Under the pieces are notes generated by a model. That model saw nothing but the letters and a program-made list of their open reading frames with translations. It had not been told where the DNA came from and made no database searches. The position numbers and the translations under genes were made by a program. Below are positions 8,188-17,585 of a stretch of 60,431 bases of DNA, in pieces. The DNA comes from Sva-25 sp037385685 (GTDB lineage: Bacteria; Pseudomonadota; Gammaproteobacteria; Chromatiales; Chromatiaceae). Within the stretch, counting starts at the first letter, position 1, and the number at the start of each line of letters is the position of its first letter. The stretch is from the NCBI GenBank assembly GCA_037385685.1, contig JARRMW010000028.1:1-60431 (forward strand), given 5' to 3'.

Positions 8188-10869
8188 ATGAAAAAGCATT
8201 ATCTTGCAAAAATTTTCGAACCGGCATCGGTCGCGGTCGTCGGTGCTTCCGATAGCGAGAATTCCGTTGGGGGCCAGGTGCTGCGCAACTTGCGGGAGAA
8301 CGGTTTCGAGGGCGCGCTCTACCCGGTCAACCCGAAGCATCGCAAAATCCAGGGTTTGCAGGCCTATGCCTCCCTCTCGGAGATCGATCATCCGGTCGAC
8401 CTTGCCGTGATCGCGATTCCCCCGGCGGCTGTTTCCGGCGTCATGCACGAATGCGGCGAGCACGGCGTCGGCGCCGTGGTCGTGATCTCTGCAGGCTTCG
8501 CTGAAACCGGTCCGGCAGGGCTGGCACTGCAGCACGAGATCGTCGACATTGCACGCACCTATGACATACCGCTCGTCGGCCCCAACTGCCTCGGCATCGT
8601 GCGTCCACGCATCGGACTCAACGCCACCTTCGCCAAAAGCCCGGCCAGGAGCGGACAGGTCGCGCTCGTCGCACAGTCAGGGGCGTTCTGCACGGCGTTG
8701 CTCGACTGGGCAGACAGCCAGGGGTTCGGCTTTTCGGCTGTCGCCTCGCTTGGGGCCACTGCCGATGTCGGCTTCGGTGACGTGCTCGACTACCTCGCGA
8801 TCGACAACGAGACGCGCAGCATCCTCGTCTACATCGAGGGCGTAACCAATGCCCGTACTTTCCTCAGCGGCCTGCGTGTCGCGGCAAGGTTGAAACCGGT
8901 TATCGTGGTCAAATCGGGCAGGAATGATTCAGGGACCCGCGCCGCCATCTCGCACACGGGAGCGCTTGCCGGCGGTGACAACGTCTTCGATGCGGCCATC
9001 GAGCGCGCCGGCGCTGTCCGCGTGAAGTCGGTCGCCCAGCTCTTTGCAGCAGCACAGGTCCTGGCCTCGGGCACCCGCGTCGAGGGCTCGCGACTTGCGA
9101 TCATCACGAATGGCGGCGGGCCGGGCGTCATGGCCGCTGACAGGGCGCAGGAACTCGAGGTGCCACTGGCGGAACTCTCGACTGACACGCACGACAAGCT
9201 CAAGGAGGTGTTACCGCCCTACTGGTCACATTCAAATCCGATCGATATTCTCGGTGACGCCCCGCCGGAACGTTACTTCAAGACAGCCGAAATCATCCTT
9301 GCCGACCGGAATGTCGACGGGATTCTGGTTTTGCTGACGCCGCAGGCCATGACTGACCCGAGCGGTTGTGCACGGGCCATCGTTGAGGCCATGGGAGAAA
9401 ACGGCAAACCGGTTCTGGCCTGCTGGATGGGCGAAAAACTGGTCGATGAGGGGCGCGCCATTCTCTCCGCAGCCGGTATCCCGCACTTTCGCAGTCCCGA
9501 GGCCGGAGTCGAGGCCTTTGGTTACCTCGCCTGTTACCGGCGAAACCAGAAAGCGCTGCTGCAGGCACCCGGCCCCATGTCTCATGACCGCGAGTCTGAC
9601 GTGGCCGGCGCGCGCATGATTATCGAGAATGCCCTGAGCGAGGGCCGCCAGACGCTGAGCAACGCAGAAGCGAAAGCGATTCTCAAGGCATTCCACATCC
9701 CCGCCTCGCCGAGTGTCAATGCAGACTCCGCGGCAGAAGCGCTGATTGCCGCTGAGGGCCTCGGTCTTCCGGTTGCAATGAAGATCAACTCGCCGGATAT
9801 CACGCACAAGTCCGATGTCGGCGGTGTTCGGCTCAACATCCGCGAACCCCAGACAGTGCGCACCGCATTCCGCGAGATGGTCGACAACGTCAGGACGCAA
9901 TTGCCGGACGCACGCATCGATGGCGTTACCATCGAGCCGATGATTGACAAGCCGCATGCACGCGAACTCATCATCGGCCTCTCGCATGACGACGTGTTCG
10001 GTCCTGTCATCAGCTTCGGCATGGGCGGCACCGCCGTCGAAATCCTCGGCGACACCCGTGTTGCCCTGCCGCCGCTGAATGAATACCTCAGCAAACAGCT
10101 GATCACCAGCACCCATGCCTGGAAAATGCTGGGTACCTTCCGCGACCTGCCTCCAGCCAACCTCGAACCGCTGATGAGAGTGCTACAGCATGTCTCGGAG
10201 ATCGCGTGCGAGCTGCCGGAAATCCAGGAGATGGATATCAACCCGGTCATGCTTGACGAGAAAGACATCGTCGCCGTCGATGCCAGGATCAGCGTCCGGC
10301 CACCCAGGGCAAGTACGGCTCGCTATGGCCACATGGCGATCCATCCCTATCCTTCCGAACTCGCCTCGAGCTGGCAACTCGCCGATGGCACGGATATCAC
10401 CATCAGGCCGATCCGTCCCGAGGATGCCAATCTCGAGCAGGACTTCGTCGTCAATCTCTCCGCGGAGAGCAAGTATTTCCGATTCATGCAGAGCCTCGAC
10501 AGGCTGACACCGATGATGCTCGCGCGCTTTACCCAGATCGACTATGACCGGGAGATGGCCCTGATCGCCGTGATTCGCGACGAGCAGTCAAACGCGCAAT
10601 TCATCGGTGTCGCCCGCTATGTCACGAACCCGGACAGGGACTCCTGCGAATTCGCCCTCACCGTCACAGATACCTGGCAGCGCCACGGGATCGGATACGA
10701 GCTCATGAAGCGACTCATGGCTGTCGCACGTGACCGTGGACTCGATGTGATGACCGGGGAAGTGCTGTCGAACAACCGCAAGATGCTGAAGATGTGCGAA
10801 AAACTTGGCTTCAGAATCGCACGCACTAACGAGGACCCGGAAGTGGTCGAGGTGAGGCGGCATTTATGA
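8188..10869 (+). CDS. Pat-type acetyltransferase: acyl-CoA synthetase fold plus GNAT
   Basis: 894 residues in the architecture of PatZ/Pka protein lysine acetyltransferases. It has a CoA-binding Rossmann domain (FEPASVAVVGASD near the start), a succinyl-CoA-ligase-like domain with VAQSGAFCTALLDWA and ISHTGALAGGD, an ATP-grasp domain (about residues 490-710) and a C-terminal GNAT domain (about 730-890; RHGIGYELMKRLMAVARDRGL). Family members acetylate acetyl-CoA synthetase and other proteins using acetyl-CoA. The ADP-forming ligase half is usually inactive and regulatory. An upstream in-frame ATG at 8092 exists, but the predicted promoter lies downstream of it. The gene ends at a strong bidirectional terminator and diverges from the deacetylase gene. 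Confidence 0.93.
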   Translation: MKKHYLAKIFEPASVAVVGASDSENSVGGQVLRNLRENGFEGALYPVNPKHRKIQGLQAYASLSEIDHPVDLAVIAIPPAAVSGVMHECGEHGVGAVVVISAGFAETGPAGLALQHEIVDIARTYDIPLVGPNCLGIVRPRIGLNATFAKSPARSGQVALVAQSGAFCTALLDWADSQGFGFSAVASLGATADVGFGDVLDYLAIDNETRSILVYIEGVTNARTFLSGLRVAARLKPVIVVKSGRNDSGTRAAISHTGALAGGDNVFDAAIERAGAVRVKSVAQLFAAAQVLASGTRVEGSRLAIITNGGGPGVMAADRAQELEVPLAELSTDTHDKLKEVLPPYWSHSNPIDILGDAPPERYFKTAEIILADRNVDGILVLLTPQAMTDPSGCARAIVEAMGENGKPVLACWMGEKLVDEGRAILSAAGIPHFRSPEAGVEAFGYLACYRRNQKALLQAPGPMSHDRESDVAGARMIIENALSEGRQTLSNAEAKAILKAFHIPASPSVNADSAAEALIAAEGLGLPVAMKINSPDITHKSDVGGVRLNIREPQTVRTAFREMVDNVRTQLPDARIDGVTIEPMIDKPHARELIIGLSHDDVFGPVISFGMGGTAVEILGDTRVALPPLNEYLSKQLITSTHAWKMLGTFRDLPPANLEPLMRVLQHVSEIACELPEIQEMDINPVMLDEKDIVAVDARISVRPPRASTARYGHMAIHPYPSELASSWQLADGTDITIRPIRPEDANLEQDFVVNLSAESKYFRFMQSLDRLTPMMLARFTQIDYDREMALIAVIRDEQSNAQFIGVARYVTNPDRDSCEFALTVTDTWQRHGIGYELMKRLMAVARDRGLDVMTGEVLSNNRKMLKMCEKLGFRIARTNEDPEVVEVRRHL

Positions 10870-10984
10870 GTGATCGGGTTGCCCGGACCGGCCTGTGCTC
10901 CGTGTGATCGGGGATTCGGCAAAACGACACCCCATTGCTGCAACCATCCCCGAACGCAAGGGCCCGGCCAACATGGCCCGGATG

Positions 10985-11012
10985 AAAAAAAGCGCCCTGA
11001 GGCGCTTTTTTT
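10985..11012. terminator. Bidirectional Rho-independent terminator
   Basis: A7-GCGCC-CTGA-GGCGC-T8: a hairpin with A and T runs on both sides. It sits between the convergent acetyltransferase gene and erpA and can stop transcription from either side. Confidence 0.92.
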
Positions 11013-11034
11013 CACCGTCTGCCAGTGACAGTCA

Positions 11035-11388
11035 TCAGGTCGAGAATGAGGAGCCGCAACCGCAGGTCGTGGTCGCGTTCGGATTGCGGATGACGAATTG
11101 CGCACCCTGCAAGCCCTCGGAGTAGTCGACCTCTGCCCCGGTCAGGTACTGCAGGCTCATCGGATCGATCAGCAGCTTGACGCCGTCGGTTTCGACCTCG
11201 GTGTCGCCATCGTTGACGTTTTCATCGAAAGTGAAGCCGTACTGGAAACCCGAACAGCCGCCGCCCTGGATGTAGATCCGCAGCATCAGCTCGGGATTAC
11301 CCTCTTCCTCGATGAGCTCTGCGACCTTGCCTGCCGCAGCAGAGGTGAAGACCAGAGGAGCTTCATCCTGTAATTGTGCTTCTGCCAT
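11035..11388 (-). CDS. erpA: Iron-sulfur cluster insertion protein ErpA
   Basis: A-type carrier that delivers Fe-S clusters to apoproteins, essential for isoprenoid synthesis enzymes in E. coli. The 117-residue protein has the three ligand cysteines in GGGCSGFQYGF and TTCGCGSSF, and the family's LIDPMSLQYLTGAEVDY. The acidic, slightly long N-terminus is typical of ErpA rather than IscA. It stands alone, facing the bidirectional terminator. Confidence 0.95.
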   Translation of the reverse strand: MAEAQLQDEAPLVFTSAAAGKVAELIEEEGNPELMLRIYIQGGGCSGFQYGFTFDENVNDGDTEVETDGVKLLIDPMSLQYLTGAEVDYSEGLQGAQFVIRNPNATTTCGCGSSFST

Positions 11389-11451
11389 TTCAGAATACTC
11401 TCGTTTTGCAAACTGGAAATATAAATACTATCGCTTTTCCGACCATTTTAG

Positions 11452-11838
11452 TCAAGAATTACCCTGTTTCTCTTCCTTGTATTCCCCGAGCCTGATCATC
11501 TCGCCCTCGACCCTGGCCCCCATGGCCATTTCGAGCAGCACGTATTCAACTTTACCGATGACAACCGCGTTTTCCGCCAGTTCGACGCGCTCCGCTGCAT
11601 GAATGTTGCCCTCGACCCTGCCGTTGATGATGATATTGGCAACCTTGATATCCCCCTTGATGTGTCCCTTGTCACTGACTGTCAAGGTTGTGCCCTTGCC
11701 CTGACCGAGCACATTACCATGCACCTCGCCATCAAGATGGAGTCCCTGGCTGAAGGCAATGTCGCCCTTGACGAGGGTTCCGTTGCCAATCACGGTCGTG
11801 AAGGCCGACGGCCTGAAATGCTTGTGTCTCTTTTTCAT
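11452..11838 (-). CDS. Bactofilin (polymer-forming cytoskeletal protein)
   Basis: 128 residues with the repeating short beta-strand pattern of bactofilins: VIGNGTLVKGDI, LHLDGEVHGNV, GHIKGDIKVANIIINGRVEGNIHAAERVEL, IGKVEYVLLEMAMGARVEG. Bactofilins polymerise without nucleotide and help place cell-wall enzymes. The ATG at 11838 is chosen because AAGGAGA lies just upstream; the longer reading adds an unlike N-terminus. It follows the DUF6776-like gene by 22 bp, so they are probably co-transcribed. Confidence 0.93.
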   Translation of the reverse strand: MKKRHKHFRPSAFTTVIGNGTLVKGDIAFSQGLHLDGEVHGNVLGQGKGTTLTVSDKGHIKGDIKVANIIINGRVEGNIHAAERVELAENAVVIGKVEYVLLEMAMGARVEGEMIRLGEYKEEKQGNS

Positions 11839-11860
11839 GGCAAGGTCTCCTTGTTGCTTT

Positions 11861-12628
11861 TCAGCCTGCGTCCCAAAGGTGGTTCTCGGACAGATTCCCG
11901 ATTGTCTCCGTATCTGTCCTGATGTCAATTTTCACGAGGTCGGGAACAAAACCATCAGGCAGAGTGAATTCATCCTCGAGCATGTGCAATTGTTTGAACC
12001 GGATGCTCCTCTTGCCACCCTTGTGGCCTGCAAGCTCCAGCAGGTCCAGTTCCTCTTTCTTTTCGCTGCGCTTTCCGGAGAGAGCGATCCTGATGGTTGC
12101 TGTCACCGGCTCGTTCTGTTCCGGGACGATCGTCACCGTCAGGCTGTATTTGAATTGACCGGGCTTCTCCAGCTTTGTGATCGTGAACTGCGACATGCGC
12201 AACTGCGTCTCGGGTGTCTTGCCGGATGTCACGCTCTCGAGCAAGCTGAATTCTCCCTTGAGCTCGAGATGCTCGCTTTGCAGTTTGGCCAGCTCCTCGC
12301 GCAACCTGTTGGCTGCCTCCCGGTCGACCTGCGCGGAAAGCTCCAGCGAGGCCACCTGCTGACGCAGCTCGTCGCGCTCGCCGCTTACTCTGTCAAGACG
12401 CTCCTCGAGCTCGGCAACCCTGAGCACCACCTGCCGGTTTTCCCGGACCAGTTGCGTATCACCGAGGCTGTAGAGCTTCCAGCCGAGATAGACAAGCGCA
12501 ATGGTCAGGATAATGGCGATAACCAGCCAGCCCCATGCGTGGCTACCCGGCTGGACGATGTGCGGGCGCGGCAAGTAGATCCGCACCCGCTTGCGCCGAA
12601 GGCGACGCTTTTCAGGGAGATAAGGCAA
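11861..12628 (-). CDS. Coiled-coil inner-membrane protein (DUF6776-like)
   Basis: 255 residues: a very basic N-terminus (RRLRRKRVRIY), one membrane helix (WGWLVIAIILTIALVYLGW, about residues 33-52), a coiled coil (about 65-140) and a C-terminal beta-rich domain, presumably periplasmic. This matches the gammaproteobacterial DUF6776 family as I recall it, usually found beside bactofilin. Its biochemical role is unknown. It overlaps the argC 3' end by 17 bp and is followed by the bactofilin gene, suggesting an argC-DUF6776-bactofilin transcript. Confidence 0.8.
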   Translation of the reverse strand: MPYLPEKRRLRRKRVRIYLPRPHIVQPGSHAWGWLVIAIILTIALVYLGWKLYSLGDTQLVRENRQVVLRVAELEERLDRVSGERDELRQQVASLELSAQVDREAANRLREELAKLQSEHLELKGEFSLLESVTSGKTPETQLRMSQFTITKLEKPGQFKYSLTVTIVPEQNEPVTATIRIALSGKRSEKKEELDLLELAGHKGGKRSIRFKQLHMLEDEFTLPDGFVPDLVKIDIRTDTETIGNLSENHLWDAG

Positions 12629-13643
12629 CGCTGGTCAGCCCGGCAGTTTCAGGCAAGCCGCACATGAGATTCATGTTGTGCACCGCCTGTCCAGCTGCAC
12701 CCTTGACGAGATTGTCGATCGCGGACAGGACGACCAGGGTGTCCCCATCCTGCGGTCGATGGACCGCGATCTGGCACCTGTTGCTGCCCCGCACGTTGCG
12801 TGTCTCGGGCAGGGAGCCAGCCGGCATCACGTCGACAAAAGGTTCATCGCGATAACGCTCCTCGTAGAGCGACTGCAGGTCGACATCCTCTTTCACACAG
12901 CGCCCGTAAAGTGTCGACAGGATGCCGCGGATCATCGGCACCAGGTGCGGAACGAAGGTAAGTCCCGGCTCACCTTTCATGGCCTGGCCAAGCACCTGGC
13001 GAATCTCGGGCAGGTGGCGATGCCCTGCAACGCCGTAAGCCTTGAAACTTTCTCCGCACTCCGCCATGAGTGTTGCAACGCTCGCGCCCCGCCCCGCCCC
13101 GCTGACACCGGACTTGCAGTCCGCAACCAGTGACGAGGTATCGACGATGCCCTCTTCGACCAGCGGGAGAAAACCGAGGATGGTTGCCGTCGGGTAGCAC
13201 CCCGGGTTGGCGACAAGCTGGGCCTTGCTGATAGCCTCACGGTTGATTTCCGGCAACCCGTAGACAGCATCACTGAGAAGCTGCGGGCATGTATGGGTCA
13301 TCCCGTACCACTGTTCCCAGACCGAGACATCACGGATGCGGAAATCAGCAGCAAGATCGATCACCTTGACCCCGGCGGCGATCAAACCCGGCACCGACTG
13401 CATTGCCGTGCCGTTCGGGGTTGCGAAGAAGACCAGGTCGCAGCTTCTCAGCAGCGCCTCGTCCGGTTCGCTGAACACAAGGTCCACATAACCGCGCAGG
13501 CTCGGAAAAAGCGCTGCGACGTCCTTGCCCGCCTCGCCGCGCGATGTCACGCAGGCCACTTCCACATCCGGATGATTGGCGAGGATGCGCAACAGTTCGA
13601 CACCCGTGTAACCGGTGCCACCGACAATACCTATCTTGACCAT
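12612..13643 (-). CDS. argC: N-acetyl-gamma-glutamyl-phosphate reductase
   Basis: NADPH-dependent third step of arginine biosynthesis, making N-acetylglutamate semialdehyde. The N-terminal KIGIVGGTGYTGVELLR is the Rossmann motif. NPGCYPTA carries the catalytic cysteine, and GHRHLPEI matches the family's histidine region. The ATG at 13643 gives 343 residues, the normal length; a longer reading adds 22 unlike residues. No other arg genes are adjacent. Confidence 0.96.
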   Translation of the reverse strand: MVKIGIVGGTGYTGVELLRILANHPDVEVACVTSRGEAGKDVAALFPSLRGYVDLVFSEPDEALLRSCDLVFFATPNGTAMQSVPGLIAAGVKVIDLAADFRIRDVSVWEQWYGMTHTCPQLLSDAVYGLPEINREAISKAQLVANPGCYPTATILGFLPLVEEGIVDTSSLVADCKSGVSGAGRGASVATLMAECGESFKAYGVAGHRHLPEIRQVLGQAMKGEPGLTFVPHLVPMIRGILSTLYGRCVKEDVDLQSLYEERYRDEPFVDVMPAGSLPETRNVRGSNRCQIAVHRPQDGDTLVVLSAIDNLVKGAAGQAVHNMNLMCGLPETAGLTSVALSP

Positions 13644-13788
13644 ACTCGTGCCATATCGAAAATCAGGGCAGCCATCATACGAGAAAATGGCGTCGGAACG
13701 AAGCTGCAACAGTCACCGGTCTGCTTTTCATTGCAGCGGGCAAATGCAACAATCTGTGCTCGAGCCAAACAGTGACAGGAGAGACGAG

Positions 13789-14040
13789 ATGGGCTGGATT
13801 GCATGGATCATTCTTGGCGGCATTGCAGGCGCCATCGCGAAATGGATCATGCCGGGAGAAGGACCCGGGGGATTCTTCGTGACCATCCTCATCGGCATCG
13901 CCGGCGGGGCGGTTGGCGGTTATATCGGCACGGTAGTGGGTTTCGGCCCGGTCAGCGGACTCAACATCCCGAGCCTGCTTCTGGCCATTGGCGGCGCTGT
14001 CGTCCTGCTGTTCATCTACCAGTTGCTCAGCAAGAAATAG
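13789..14040 (+). CDS. GlsB/YeaQ/YmgE-family membrane protein
   Basis: 83 residues, three hydrophobic glycine-rich helices. It opens with GWIAWIILGGIAGAIAKWIMPG and ends in a short basic tail, the transglycosylase-associated/GlsB family. Members are small inner-membrane proteins induced in stress, with no proven activity. The chosen ATG is preceded by AGGAGAGACG. The gene is monocistronic and divergent from argC. Confidence 0.92.
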   Translation: MGWIAWIILGGIAGAIAKWIMPGEGPGGFFVTILIGIAGGAVGGYIGTVVGFGPVSGLNIPSLLLAIGGAVVLLFIYQLLSKK

Positions 14041-14102
14041 CGCCCGAACGCCGGAGAAGAGCAAGTCCGGCCATGCCGGGCCTTGTTTCGTGCAGGACAG
14101 CG

Positions 14103-14621
14103 TCAATCGAGGCAGGGCCGAATCATCTCTTTGAGGCTGTAGCGTGGCGACTCGATATCGTCGATAAGCCAGGTGCCGTCACGCCTGACAAGATCGAACC
14201 TGAGACGAACCGGCGTCTCGAAGTTGTTGAAACGGACGAGCACTTTAGCCTCTCTGTCATCGATCGATTGCGTCATCATCACGAAACCGGTGATGATGGA
14301 TTCCTGTCCGTCGACAAGCGGCTCGAAGTCGACACACTCCAGCACCCAGACGCCCTCATCCTCTGCCCAGCGCTTGAGAAAGGTCGCAAGCGGGTCAGTG
14401 AAGATCGCCTGAAGGCCGTTTTCATCACGCTCGAGCACGTCACTTGCAAAACAGACAAGGCAGGGAGACGCCTCACTCATGAGATCGATTACAGGGTCGC
14501 CCTCGCCGGGTACCTGTGGATAGAGCTGCCGCACGACGGCTTCCGGAGAGGTTGCGGCCGCGAGGACGGACAGTATTCCCGAGAGCAACAACAGCAATAT
14601 GGCATAGAGAAGTTTCAGCAT
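14103..14621 (-). CDS. Exported protein, DUF3828-like
   Basis: 172 residues starting with a signal peptide (LLYAILLLLLSGILSVLAAA). The mature part ends in a nuclear-transport-factor-2-like strand pattern (VRLRFDLVRRDGTWLIDDI), which resembles DUF3828-type periplasmic proteins. There are four cysteines, including a close CLVC pair. I cannot assign a function. It is convergent with the GlsB-like gene and lies downstream of ubiB on the same strand. Confidence 0.75.
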   Translation of the reverse strand: MLKLLYAILLLLLSGILSVLAAATSPEAVVRQLYPQVPGEGDPVIDLMSEASPCLVCFASDVLERDENGLQAIFTDPLATFLKRWAEDEGVWVLECVDFEPLVDGQESIITGFVMMTQSIDDREAKVLVRFNNFETPVRLRFDLVRRDGTWLIDDIESPRYSLKEMIRPCLD

Positions 14622-14648
14622 GGCGACGTCTGCTGAGCGCAGGGTAAC

Positions 14649-16180
14649 CTAGCGCCACCAGGCCCTGAGCAGCAGGAGCAGACCGGCACCGGCACCGATC
14701 CCCGAGACCATCTGCACCATGGTGGCAGCAACCCCGGCAGGCGGCAGCACCGCGAAGAGCGCGGATCCTATGAGCAGACCGGCTCCCGCGACCGATGCGA
14801 CCGTGCGACGGTTGGAATCGCGTATCTCTTCGCGAATCTGTTTGAGCTGCTGCGACTGCCACTGCACCCTGAGGCGTCCCTGCTCTGCGTCGTGCAACAG
14901 GCGCCAGGCCATTGCAGGCAATTCAGGGAGCTGCTGGGTTGCTCGCGGCAGGTAGTCACGTGCCCGCTTCACAAAGGCGCGCGGCCCAACTTGTTCTGAC
15001 ATCCAGCGTTCGAGGAATGGCTTGGCCGTGGTCCAGAGATCCAGATCTGGATAGATCTGCCGGCCGAGACCTTCAATATTGAGCAAGGTCTTCTGCAGCA
15101 GCACGAGCTGCGGCTGGACCTGCATGTTGAAACGGCGCGCCGTCTGGAACAGGCGCAGAAGGTAATACCCAAAGGAGATTTCCGAGATCGGCTTGTTGAA
15201 CACGGGCTCGGAGATGGCACGGATGGCAGCCTCGAACTGGTCGACACGTGTTCCCTCAGGCACCCAGTCCGACTCCAGGTGCAACTCGGCGATGCGCCTG
15301 TAGTCACGGTTGAAGAACGCGAGAAAATTCTCGGCGAGGTAACGCTTGTCACTCTCTGTCAGGGTTCCGATGATGCCGAAGTCAACCGCCATGTAGCGCC
15401 CGTCGTCAGCAACGAAGATATTGCCCGGGTGCATGTCTGCATGGAAGAAATTGTCACGGAACACCTGAGTAAAAAAGATCTCGACACCGCGTTCTCCGAG
15501 CATCTGCATACTGATTCCCTTCTCTTTCAGGACATCGATGCGACTCACGGGTGTGCCATAGATACGCTCCATGACCATGACGTTCGACCGGCAGTAATCC
15601 CAGTAGACATCAGGCACGTAGAGCAGCGGGCCTCGCTCGAGTAGCGGTCGGCCAGTCGCGCGATCGTGAAGAGCAGGTCGACGTCACGCCGGATAATTTT
15701 CTCGATACCCGGACGAACCACCTTGACGACCACGTCACTGCCATCCTTGAGTTTCGCCGTGTGCACCTGGGCGATCGATGCCGAGGCCAGGGGCTTCTCA
15801 TCGAATTCCAGGAAAAGATTTTCGATACGATCACCGAGCGCCTTCTCGATCATCTGGCGCGCCAACGCTCCCGGGAAGGGCGGAACCTGGTCCTGCAGCT
15901 TCGCAAGCTCCACGGCCACCTCGTCAGGCAGCAGATCGCGACGTGTCGAGAGAATCTGACCGAACTTGATGAAGATAGGACCAAGATCCTCGAGTGCTCG
16001 GCGGATACGAACACCGTAACCAGGTCGCTTGCCGCGCGTGAACCAGTAAAAAGGCGAAAAGTACTTCAGGAAGCGGATGGGCCGGAAGAGATGTGCGGCG
16101 AGAATGATTTCATCGAGCCCGTGACGCAGCAGCACCCAGGTGATGTGCATGAGGCGCAGCCCCTCGCCGACCCGCATCAT
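14649..16180 (-). pseudogene. ubiB: ubiB, broken by an internal out-of-frame deletion
   Basis: UbiB is an atypical ABC1-family kinase/ATPase needed for ubiquinone synthesis. The first 190 residues (LGPIFIKFGQILSTRRDLLPDE, ASASIAQVHTA) and the last 320 (LLYVPDVYWDYCRSN, FHADMHPGNIF, two C-terminal helices) are well conserved but lie in different frames. They meet at about 15630-15635. Alignment by eye with E. coli UbiB shows about 37 residues missing, namely the segment with the conserved DEL.L..E..N motif, equivalent to a deletion of roughly 112-113 nt. Both pieces are otherwise clean, so this is either a very recent mutation or an assembly error. It overlaps ubiJ by 4 bp. Confidence 0.9.
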
Positions 16181-16809
16181 TCCTGTTTACCGGCAAGCTG
16201 GTTGATGCGTGCCTCGAGGCGCTCGACATCGTCGCGCAGGGTTTCGACCTGCTCGCGCCACTCATCGAACTCGAAGCGCGTCGGCAACAAACGACGCTCC
16301 TCGGTCAGGTACTCGCCAAGGTCATCCTGCAGGATACGGACATTACGCCTGCTCCAGGCAACGAGTGAACGCATCGCATTCCCGGCCTGGTGAGCTGTCG
16401 CATCACCTGCGATACCCGCGAGGAGTTCTTCCCAGTCGGGATCCAGTGCCGACAGAATGGCACTGAACTCCTGCGCCAGTCGAGTATCGCCGCCAAGCTC
16501 GATTTTGCCCTTGAAGACCAGGTCTTCCTTGCGCTCCTGCATGGCGGTCTCGGCGAAGTCGAAGGGTGTGCCGCGGATCCAGCCATCGGCCTCATCGCAC
16601 GCACCGGAAAACAGCTGCACCCTGCCGCTGGCATCCGGGACAAAGATCAGCGTCAGATCCCACTCGCGCAAGTCGAGTGCGATGCGCTTCCCATGCAGGC
16701 CGGCCAGCCGCTCGCGGCGAAGAGGATCGAGCGACAGCAGCCCGTTGATCGCCTGCTCGATGCCAAGCAATGCGGCACTCCGTCCCTCCATGTCAGAGCT
16801 TGAATCCAC
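16177..16809 (-). CDS. ubiJ: Ubiquinone biosynthesis accessory factor UbiJ
   Basis: 210 residues: an SCP2-type lipid-binding domain (about 15-125) and a C-terminal coiled coil (EFDEWREQVETLRDDVERLEARINQL). This is the UbiJ layout. In E. coli UbiJ holds the soluble Ubi complex together with UbiK and binds ubiquinone intermediates. It overlaps ubiE by 17 bp and ubiB by 4 bp, giving the usual ubiE-ubiJ-ubiB order. Confidence 0.92.
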   Translation of the reverse strand: MDSSSDMEGRSAALLGIEQAINGLLSLDPLRRERLAGLHGKRIALDLREWDLTLIFVPDASGRVQLFSGACDEADGWIRGTPFDFAETAMQERKEDLVFKGKIELGGDTRLAQEFSAILSALDPDWEELLAGIAGDATAHQAGNAMRSLVAWSRRNVRILQDDLGEYLTEERRLLPTRFEFDEWREQVETLRDDVERLEARINQLAGKQE

Positions 16810-17539
16810 GATGCACGGCGACGATGCCCCCGGTCAGGTTGTGGTAGTCACAGCGCTCGAAACCGGCGGCTTCCATCATCTCCCTGAGTGTCTCCTGGTC
16901 CGGATGCATGCGAATCGACTCCGCCAGGTAGCGGTAGCTGTCTGCATCATTCGCAACGATTCTTCCCATGAGCGGCAAGGCCTTGAATGAGTAGAAATCG
17001 TAGAGTTTCTCAAGCGGCTTGCTGGTCGGCCTGGAGAACTCCAGGACCAGGGCGCGGCCGCCAGGCTTGAGCACGCGGTACATCTCGCGCAGCGCCTTCT
17101 CCTTGTCAGTGACATTGCGCAGGCCGAAACCGATCGTCACGACGTGAAAGCTGTTGTCAGGAAAGGGAATCGACTCGGCATCGATCTGCATGTAATCGAT
17201 ATTGCCGGCATGGCCCTCGTCGACCATGCGCTTGCGACCCTCCTCGAGCATTGCGAGGTTGATATCGGACATCACGACCTCGCCATCGGGACCGACGAGG
17301 CCCGCAAAACGTGACGCGAGATCGCCTGTACCCGAAGCCAGGTCAAGGACCTTCATGCCGGTGCGCACAGCCGCCAGGTCGACAGCGATATGCTTCCAGA
17401 GACGGTGGACACCCAATGACATCAGGTCGTTCATGATGTCGTACCTGCTCGCGACCGAATCGAAGACGGTGCGAACACGCTCGGCCTTCTCCTCGACATT
17501 GACGGTCTGGAAACCGAAATGAGTTGTTTTATCGGACAT
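16793..17539 (-). CDS. ubiE: Demethylmenaquinone/2-methoxy-benzoquinol methyltransferase
   Basis: SAM-dependent C-methyltransferase of ubiquinone (and menaquinone) synthesis. FGF.TV...EKA..VR.VFDSVA.RYD.MNDLMS.G.HR.WK is the classic N-terminal signature, LDLASGTGDLA is the SAM-binding loop, and TIGFGLRNVTD is the second UbiE signature. The 248-residue length is normal. It heads the ubiE-ubiJ-ubiB transcript. Confidence 0.97.
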   Translation of the reverse strand: MSDKTTHFGFQTVNVEEKAERVRTVFDSVASRYDIMNDLMSLGVHRLWKHIAVDLAAVRTGMKVLDLASGTGDLASRFAGLVGPDGEVVMSDINLAMLEEGRKRMVDEGHAGNIDYMQIDAESIPFPDNSFHVVTIGFGLRNVTDKEKALREMYRVLKPGGRALVLEFSRPTSKPLEKLYDFYSFKALPLMGRIVANDADSYRYLAESIRMHPDQETLREMMEAAGFERCDYHNLTGGIVAVHRGFKL

Positions 17540-17585
17540 ATCTGCGTCACCGGGTAAAAGATGGCCACATTATAACCCGCAGCCA

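Noticed and set aside
9232..10116. 294-codon minus-strand frame inside the acetyltransferase gene
   Set aside because: Shadow frame produced by GC-rich codon bias. The forward gene has complete domain order.
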